A DNA stretch of 7,135 nucleotides from Alphaproteobacteria bacterium (GTDB lineage: Bacteria; Pseudomonadota; Alphaproteobacteria; Micavibrionales; Micavibrionaceae): NCBI GenBank assembly GCA_023301785.1, contig JALZUF010000148.1:1-7135 (forward strand), read 5' to 3'. Every line of letters begins with the position of its first letter. Positions within the stretch are counted from its first letter, which is position 1. This document shows, piece after piece, positions 1 to 4,529 of this stretch. Below the pieces are notes generated by a model. It had not been told where the DNA came from, did no database searches, and was given only the letters and a program-made list of their open reading frames with translations. A program made the translations under genes and the position numbers.

Positions 1-1428
1 ACGGCGCAACAAGGGATGAGCATGGCGGACGCCGCCAGTACTTATACCATCCTAACCATCGGTGATGGCCTCGTTAGCCAGATCCCAGCCTTGATTATCT
101 CCATCGGTGCAGGCCTTCTTGTCTCCAAAGCAGGTGTCGAAGGTGCAGCCGATAAGGCCCTCCTCTTCCAATTTACCAAGCATCCAAAAGCCATCGCAAT
201 GAGCGCGATTCTAATGCTCGTCCTTGGCCTTGTTCCAGGAATACCGCTTACACCGTTTGGCACATTGGCCATCGTCTTTGGCTTCCTTGCCTACATGGCA
301 TGGCGTAGAAACGAAAAAGCTGATGAGCTTATACAAATTGAAACAAACCCAGCGATGGCTGGTGCCGATGGCGGCCCTGCCCCTGTTGCGGAAGAGCCAA
401 TTTCCAAAGCTCTTGCGATGGATACTATTCGTCTTGAGCTTGGCTATGGTCTTCTCCCGCTTGTCCAAGGCGAAGGCACCAACAAAGTCACCGACCAAAT
501 TAAAGGCCTACGTCGTCAACTTGCTGAAGATATGGGCTATGTCCTGCCTGCGGTTCGTATCCAAGACAACTTACAACTTCCTGCCAATACTTACATCGTC
601 CGCATCAAAGAAATCGAAAGCGGTCGCGGCGATGTTCGCCCAGGAATGCTGATGTGTATGGACCCAACTGGCGCGGCGATTGCTCTGCCTGGTGAAGCCA
701 CAACCGAGCCAACATTCGGCCTACCCGCCATGTGGATTGATGAACAGCACCGCGAAGAAGCAAACTTCAAAGGCTACACCGTTGTTGATGCCCCAACCGT
801 TATTACAACGCACATTACAGAGATCGTAAAAGACAATATGTCCGAGCTTCTGTCTTATGCCGAGACACAAAAACTACTGGACGAGTTGCCGCCAGAATAT
901 CAAAAACTTGTCGGCGATGTTATTCCTGCACAACTGACTATCGGTGGCCTGCAACGTATCTTACAGAATTTGGTTAACGAGCGCGTTTCCGTGCGTGACC
1001 TTCCAACCATCCTCGAAGGTATCGCCGAAGCCGCTGTTTATACCAAGAATATTTCATTCATTACCGAGCATATCCGCTCTCGCCTTGCGCGTCAGATATG
1101 CGATCAAAATACAAATATGAATGGTTTTGTCTCGCTTCTCACGCTGTCTCCTGAATGGGAACAAGCCTTTGCCGAAGCGTTAATTGGTGGTGACGGCGAA
1201 GAAAAACAACTCGCCATGGCACCAACACAACTACAAGATTTCATTACGGCCGTGCGTGAACAATATGATGAATTTATCAAAGTCGGTGAAACGCCGGTGC
1301 TTCTAACATCACCAAATGTCAGACCTTACGTGCGAAGCGTCATCGAACGTTTCCGCCCGCAAACAATGGTTATGTCACAAAATGAAATCCACCCGAAGGC
1401 AAAGATTAAAACCCTCGGTCAGGTTTAA
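1..1428 (+). CDS. flhA: Flagellar biosynthesis protein FlhA, C-terminal part (5' end outside window)
   Basis: FlhA is the inner-membrane export-gate component of the flagellar type III secretion system; its cytoplasmic domain docks chaperone-substrate complexes. The frame is open from base 1, and the residues before the first ATG (TAQQG) already match the family, so the ATGs at 16 and 22 are internal. 475 residues are visible of a usual ~690-700. Seen in order: the conserved TIGDGLVSQIPAL stretch leading into a membrane segment (about residues 23-45); two more hydrophobic segments (about 64-100, broken by PGIP) ending at AWRR; a linker rich in Ala, Gly and Pro; then the soluble domain with LELGYGLLPLV, GLRRQLAEDMGYVLP, VRIQDNLQLP, GEATTEPTFGLPA, GGLQRILQNLVNERVSVRDL and a terminal IHPKAKIKTLGQV. 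No frameshift or lost motif is visible. It ends 5 bp from the stop of a convergent gene. Identification is firm; only the N-terminal part is unseen. Confidence 0.96.
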   Translation, partial: TAQQGMSMADAASTYTILTIGDGLVSQIPALIISIGAGLLVSKAGVEGAADKALLFQFTKHPKAIAMSAILMLVLGLVPGIPLTPFGTLAIVFGFLAYMAWRRNEKADELIQIETNPAMAGADGGPAPVAEEPISKALAMDTIRLELGYGLLPLVQGEGTNKVTDQIKGLRRQLAEDMGYVLPAVRIQDNLQLPANTYIVRIKEIESGRGDVRPGMLMCMDPTGAAIALPGEATTEPTFGLPAMWIDEQHREEANFKGYTVVDAPTVITTHITEIVKDNMSELLSYAETQKLLDELPPEYQKLVGDVIPAQLTIGGLQRILQNLVNERVSVRDLPTILEGIAEAAVYTKNISFITEHIRSRLARQICDQNTNMNGFVSLLTLSPEWEQAFAEALIGGDGEEKQLAMAPTQLQDFITAVREQYDEFIKVGETPVLLTSPNVRPYVRSVIERFRPQTMVMSQNEIHPKAKIKTLGQV

Positions 1429-1433
1429 TAAAT

Positions 1434-1856
1434 CTAGCGAGCTGGTCCTTGCGCAATACCATCACAACGCTGTTGCTGCTGCGTAACTGCTGCTCTTACA
1501 ACCTGCTCATTTACGGCTACTGTATTTGGTAAAAGAATTCCATCTAAACCAGCGCCATAGGCCATAGAGGCAGGAATATCTTCAACAGCCTCAGCAAAAT
1601 CTTGCTCTGAAACTTTACAAAAATCAGTAAGGACTAAATGCGGACTCTTTAGAGGATTTTCAACATGTGCTACAATAAAGTCTGCTGCATTGTTCACATA
1701 TACTGCAGTGTTATGAAGCGCAGACGTAAAATCTGCAGTCGTCGTAGGAAGACCTTTATTTTGCAAATGATATCGTTCGATCGCAGCACCACCTACGGCA
1801 CCTGCACCTAATAACGCAACCCCAACAGTCGCTGTACCTAATCTTGATAATGCCAT
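1434..1856 (-). CDS. Small signal-anchored protein with a cysteine pair, unrecognised family
   Basis: I do not recognise this 140-residue protein. The N-terminus has Arg5 followed by a Gly/Ala-rich hydrophobic stretch (about residues 7-26, TATVGVALLGAGAVGGAA), fitting a signal anchor or uncleaved signal peptide, with the rest outside the cytoplasm. There are only two cysteines, C80 (in FCKVS) and C131 (in QQQQRCDG), which could form a disulphide in the periplasm (inference). A short glutamine run (126-129) precedes the second cysteine. The ATG at 1856 has a good Shine-Dalgarno, AAAGGG with a 7-nt spacer (1864-1869). It lies 33 bp downstream of the lipoprotein gene on the same strand and has its own promoter candidate inside that gene's 3' end. 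It shares ADFI, CK[VL]S and a terminal [RK]C helix with that neighbour, so it may be a distant paralogue. Being real is likely (start signals, start-to-stop fit, compact packing); function is unknown. Confidence 0.72.
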   Translation of the reverse strand: MALSRLGTATVGVALLGAGAVGGAAIERYHLQNKGLPTTTADFTSALHNTAVYVNNAADFIVAHVENPLKSPHLVLTDFCKVSEQDFAEAVEDIPASMAYGAGLDGILLPNTVAVNEQVVRAAVTQQQQRCDGIAQGPAR

Positions 1857-1863
1857 TTTAAAA

Positions 1864-1869
1864 CCCTTT
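1864..1869 (-). promoter_or_regulatory. Ribosome binding site for the 1434-1856 gene
   Basis: AAAGGG on the minus strand, 7 nt before the ATG at 1856. This is the clearest Shine-Dalgarno in the window and it supports the chosen start. Confidence 0.6.
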
Positions 1870-1888
1870 AATTAATAATGATGATGCC

Positions 1889-1918
1889 GTTATATACTGT
1901 TATTATGTAATATGTCAA
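1889..1918 (-). promoter_or_regulatory. Sigma-70-type promoter candidate for the 1434-1856 gene
   Basis: On the minus strand a perfect -35 TTGACA (1913-1918) is followed by TATATA (1891-1896, spacer 16) or, overlapping it, TATAAC (1889-1894, spacer 18). Transcription would begin near 1882, giving a leader of roughly 26 nt that contains the AAAGGG ribosome site. The whole element sits within the last codons and stop of the upstream lipoprotein gene. The 10-mer TTGACATATT containing the -35 also occurs in front of the lipoprotein gene. Confidence 0.5.
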
Positions 1919-2402
1919 CACTTGTTTTCATATCACCATCCCAACTCATACCCGCCTCAATCGTATTTGGCATTCGGTAAAAAGGTGTTCTAGGAAGCGA
2001 TGGCGGCGGAAGAGACCGTGGTATAGAACATTTCCTAAAGATCAACGCGGCAGCACTTCCCACAATTTCATCACTGTAACGAGGGAGAACATCTTTCAAT
2101 GGATCAACTAATCTTGCTATCTCACTTAGACTACGGAAAGGGTCACCCTCATAATGCGCTATTTGTTCTGAGATAAATGTATCAAAATGCTGTCTCAACT
2201 GCGGTGTCGATAACTTACATTTCTCACCAAAAGACAGTCCTTGGTCACGCGTAATAAAATCCGCAAGTTCTTGGCCTTGCTCAAAAATAAAAGTCGGCTC
2301 CATAAGTGCGTCATCACGTAAATCAACAACACTACATCCAGACAAAAACCCTTTTGCGGCCAAAACCGAAACCATCATAAACCGAGGTGAAATAACACTC
2401 AT
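1890..2402 (-). CDS. Predicted lipoprotein of unknown function, Cys-pair, Pro-rich tail
   Basis: I do not recognise the family. From the ATG at 2402 the product is 170 residues. A basic N-terminus (Arg7) is followed by a hydrophobic stretch (FMMVSVLAA) and a lipobox LSGC with the acceptor Cys at residue 23; the next residue is Ser, not Asp, so outer-membrane sorting is expected. A lysine (K17) inside the hydrophobic part is unusual and lowers confidence in lipid modification. The mature part holds ADFI (47-50), CKLS with C62, a second cysteine C125 (in FRKCS), and a proline-rich segment after it (RSLPPPSLPRTP, about 130-141). The frame opens at an upstream ATG (2456), but that start lies over the candidate -35 and would put a Cys-rich extension before the signal, whereas the ATG at 2402 has GAGAG 5 nt upstream. 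It is divergent from flhF and same-strand with the neighbour at 1434-1856, with which it shares motifs. Confidence 0.72.
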   Translation of the reverse strand: MSVISPRFMMVSVLAAKGFLSGCSVVDLRDDALMEPTFIFEQGQELADFITRDQGLSFGEKCKLSTPQLRQHFDTFISEQIAHYEGDPFRSLSEIARLVDPLKDVLPRYSDEIVGSAAALIFRKCSIPRSLPPPSLPRTPFYRMPNTIEAGMSWDGDMKTSVDILHNNSI

Positions 2403-2407
2403 CAGTA

Positions 2408-2412
2408 CTCTC
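2408..2412 (-). promoter_or_regulatory. Ribosome binding site deciding the lipoprotein start
   Basis: GAGAG (within AAAGAGAG) on the minus strand, 5 nt before the ATG at 2402. It supports 2402 over the in-frame ATG at 2456, because it places the start directly before the signal peptide and lipobox. Confidence 0.5.
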
Positions 2413-2427
2413 TTTCTAAAAAAACAA

Positions 2428-2456
2428 TACTTAAGACACGTCAAGCAATATGTCAA
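2428..2456 (-). promoter_or_regulatory. Sigma-70-type promoter candidate for the lipoprotein gene
   Basis: On the minus strand TTGACA (2451-2456) and TAAGTA (2428-2433) are separated by 17 nt. The -35 is perfect and the -10 is weak. The predicted start near 2421 gives a leader of about 19 nt. The -35 lies in TTGACATATT, the same 10-mer found before the other small leftward gene. Confidence 0.42.
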
Positions 2457-2520
2457 TTAAAACATCTAAACCTAAAGGATTTGATTTCAAAAATAAAACC
2501 AAACACATTAAACCGTATAG

Positions 2521-2554
2521 TTATCCCCAAAATGTGGACAATTCGTGTGGAAAT
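2521..2554. promoter_or_regulatory. Cluster of three DnaA-box-like 9-mers
   Basis: Compared with the DnaA box TTATCCACA: 2521-2529 on the plus strand reads TTATCCCCA (8/9); 2533-2541 on the minus strand reads TTGTCCACA (8/9); 2546-2554 on the minus strand reads ATTTCCACA (8/9 to the looser TTWTNCACA). The first two face each other across AAA as an imperfect inverted repeat. The second overlaps the candidate flhF -35. The clustering in 34 bp is what makes it notable; binding is inferred, and AT-rich background can give such matches by chance. Confidence 0.35.
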
Positions 2555-2563
2555 ACCCATAAT
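2535..2563 (+). promoter_or_regulatory. Sigma-70-type promoter candidate for flhF-flhG
   Basis: TGGACA (2535-2540) and CATAAT (2558-2563) are separated by exactly 17 nt, each hexamer matching consensus at five of six positions. Transcription would start near 2570, leaving a leader of about 57 nt before the flhF ATG. A second possible -10, TATACT (2590-2595), has no good -35. I saw no sigma-54 or FliA-type element here. Confidence 0.42.
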
Positions 2564-2626
2564 ATATAGGCGCATGAATAGCGTAACGTTATACTTTGTA
2601 ATTAATGAATCGGTTAGAAATCTGTT

Positions 2627-3640
2627 ATGCGGCTTAAATCCTTTACCGCCAAAAATACGAAAGAAGCAATGCAAATGGTTCGCGAAGAGCTAGGAGAAGA
2701 TGCAATTATCGTCGCGACGCATGAAGAAAAAAATGCAGTCGGTGGTCGTCAGGTGCAAATCACTGCTGCGATTGAACGCGACAACTTCTATCCCGACGAT
2801 CATCAAGACGAACCCAATGAAGATTGGATGTACGCTGATGATGATAACGAAACGATGGTCATCGAAGAAGTCACCGAAACACTTCTCCGTCACACCGTGC
2901 CCGAAAACGTTCTCGAACAAATCGTCTCTTGCGCATCTGTCCTAGGTATCGATGAGCCTCGCCTCGCCTTACTCGCCGCCGTTGAAAATCTATTCCGCTT
3001 TAACCCACTTCCATCAGAGGGCGCAGAAAAACCCTTCATGATGATTGGCCCACCTGGAGCAGGTAAAACGCTCGCCGTTGCAAAAGTTGCCGCGCGCAGT
3101 GCCATCAATGGCGCAAACGTTGCTGTTATCACAACCGACACACAACGTGCTGGCGGTGTAGAACAACTTAGTGCGTTTACAAACCTGATGGACATTGACC
3201 TAAAAGTGGCCAAAACACCGCTTGAGCTAAAAGAAGCGCTACTACAAACCAGATCACATGACCAAGTCATCATCGACACATCAGGTACAAACCCTTTCGA
3301 TAATCAAAGCATCAAAGCCTTGGCACAATTAATCGGCGCTGTTGACGTTGAACCTGTGCTAATCTTGCCTGCTAATATGCACGCTGAAGAAGCGGGTGAG
3401 ACGGCAGAAATTTTTGCCAACCTTGGCGCTATCCGCTTTATCCCAACACGAGTGGACGTTTCCCGCCGTTTAGGCTCTCTACTTGCTGCCGCATATCAAG
3501 GTGGCCTGTCATTTGCAGATGTCAGTGGCACGGCAAAGGTCGCCGATGGGTTATCCCATTTAACATCAAAAAGATTAACTCAGCTCTTGATGCCAAAGGC
3601 AGATGGGGTGAAAATGAAAAAAGCGAATATCAAGGATTAA
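2627..3640 (+). CDS. flhF: Flagellar biosynthesis GTPase FlhF (SRP-type)
   Basis: FlhF is a third SRP-type GTPase that sets where flagella form and is switched off by FlhG. The start MRLKSFTAKNTKEAMQMVREE matches the family's usual N-terminus; the upstream ribosome site is weak. Order: N-terminal segment (1-50); an acidic stretch (57-81) where the family has a basic, poorly conserved B region; a helical N domain (about 83-130); and the G domain, with P-loop GPPGAGKT (141-148), DTQRAGGVEQL (171-181), DTSGT (217-221), TRVD (274-277) and the closing DVSGTAKVADGL (298-309). Two G-domain positions differ from the common form: Thr221 replaces the usual Arg of DTAGR, and Arg275 replaces the Lys of TKxD; the latter is familiar in alphaproteobacterial FlhF. 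At 337 residues it is shorter than most FlhF. It is followed 12 bp later by flhG, as a likely operon. Confidence 0.93.
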   Translation: MRLKSFTAKNTKEAMQMVREELGEDAIIVATHEEKNAVGGRQVQITAAIERDNFYPDDHQDEPNEDWMYADDDNETMVIEEVTETLLRHTVPENVLEQIVSCASVLGIDEPRLALLAAVENLFRFNPLPSEGAEKPFMMIGPPGAGKTLAVAKVAARSAINGANVAVITTDTQRAGGVEQLSAFTNLMDIDLKVAKTPLELKEALLQTRSHDQVIIDTSGTNPFDNQSIKALAQLIGAVDVEPVLILPANMHAEEAGETAEIFANLGAIRFIPTRVDVSRRLGSLLAAAYQGGLSFADVSGTAKVADGLSHLTSKRLTQLLMPKADGVKMKKANIKD

Positions 3641-3652
3641 ATAAGAAATATT

Positions 3653-4486
3653 ATGTCTGACGCAACCGCAAAACTACAAGGAACTCCCAAACGAACAGGC
3701 TTTCGTCAAGGGAAGAACATCATCGCCGTCGCCAGTGGCAAGGGCGGCGTTGGGAAAACTTGGTTTTCTATCACGCTATCGCATGCACTGGCGAAAGCGG
3801 GTAAAAAAGTCCTGCTTTTTGATGGTGATTTGGGTCTTGCTAATATTGATGTTCAATTAGGCTTAATGCCAAAACGTGACCTCAACGATGTTATTCGTGG
3901 TCGCTTGGGTTTAGACAAAGTTATTCAACCCTTCAAAGATGGTGGCTTTGATATTATTGCTGGTCGTTCAGGCCAAGCTTCACTATCGGCACTACCATCA
4001 CAGCGTTTAACAATGTTGCGCGACCAACTGATCGAAGTATCCGAAAACTACGATGTTGTTATTTTAGATCTTGGTGCAGGCGTAGATAGAACGGTGCGTA
4101 TGTTATCCGCTTCTGCTATTCGTACATTGCTCGTGACAACAGATGAGCCAACATCGCTGACTGATGCGTATGCTTTCATCAAACTCGGTAGTGCGGCAGG
4201 TATGTCCAAAAATGTTGGCATTGTTGTCAATCAAGCAACGAGTGAATCCGAAGGCGCAAAAACTTATAAAACTTTGCTGAAAGCTTGTGAGAATTTCTTA
4301 CGTTTAACACCGCCTCTTATCGGTATGGTACGTCACGATAAAAAAGTTAAAGACACAATTCGCCATCAAACACCTATCCTAACACGCTCACCAAACAGTG
4401 ACGCGGCAGAGGATGTGCAAAATATTGCCAAAATGGTATACCGCGACCTCAGCGAAAGCCGTAAAAAGACAGCGAGAGCGTCATAA
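3653..4486 (+). CDS. flhG: Flagellar number regulator FlhG/FleN, MinD-type ATPase
   Basis: FlhG is a ParA/MinD-superfamily ATPase that limits flagellar number and stimulates FlhF GTP hydrolysis. The 277-residue product shows the deviant Walker A KGGVGKTWFS (30-39, with signature Lys30 and P-loop Lys35), the switch segment FDGDLGLANIDVQLGL (56-71), Walker B VVILDLGAGV (135-144, Asp139) and a late VVNQATSESEG (191-201) nucleotide-base segment. Length is normal for the family. The N-terminal DATAKLQ (3-9) resembles, imperfectly, the DQAxxLR motif by which FlhG activates FlhF. The C-terminal helix (about 251-272) is rich in charged residues and is not an obvious membrane-targeting helix. It begins 12 bp after flhF with only a weak ribosome site, so coupling or re-initiation is likely. 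Alternative names (FleN, YlxH, MinD2) refer to the same family. Confidence 0.93.
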   Translation: MSDATAKLQGTPKRTGFRQGKNIIAVASGKGGVGKTWFSITLSHALAKAGKKVLLFDGDLGLANIDVQLGLMPKRDLNDVIRGRLGLDKVIQPFKDGGFDIIAGRSGQASLSALPSQRLTMLRDQLIEVSENYDVVILDLGAGVDRTVRMLSASAIRTLLVTTDEPTSLTDAYAFIKLGSAAGMSKNVGIVVNQATSESEGAKTYKTLLKACENFLRLTPPLIGMVRHDKKVKDTIRHQTPILTRSPNSDAAEDVQNIAKMVYRDLSESRKKTARAS

Positions 4487-4514
4487 ATTTTACAAACTTC
4501 TTTTAACTATTTTC

Positions 4515-4523
4515 TGATATAAT
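4515..4523 (+). promoter_or_regulatory. Extended -10 promoter, possible leaderless start
   Basis: TGATATAAT is a perfect extended -10 (TGnTATAAT), with no convincing -35 at 17 nt. The usual 7-base distance from the hexamer places transcription start at 4530, the A of the following gene's ATG. The 20 nt before the ATG have no properly spaced Shine-Dalgarno (a GAAG sits only 2 nt away). Confidence 0.45.
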
Positions 4524-4529
4524 GAAGTT

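Noticed and set aside
16..24. ATG at 16 or 22 as the start of a short FlhA
   Set aside because: The preceding in-frame residues match FlhA and the protein would lack most membrane segments; the gene simply begins outside the window.
1426..1440. Terminator between flhA and the convergent small gene
   Set aside because: Only 5 bp separate the two stops and I found no stem-loop with a T-run on either strand nearby.
2403..2456. Upstream start (ATG at 2456) extending the lipoprotein by 18 residues
   Set aside because: It would place a Cys-rich, non-signal extension before the lipobox signal, it overlaps the candidate -35, and the ATG at 2402 has its own Shine-Dalgarno.
2403..2626. Intergenic region as a full replication origin
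   Set aside because: Three imperfect DnaA-like boxes alone are not enough. There is no AT-rich 13-mer array, no further boxes and no neighbouring replication gene.
2453..2693. Small open frames on both strands across the intergenic region (2481-2693 plus, 2453-2674 minus)
   Set aside because: They run through the promoter region and into flhF, overlap each other, and have no ribosome site or recognisable protein features.
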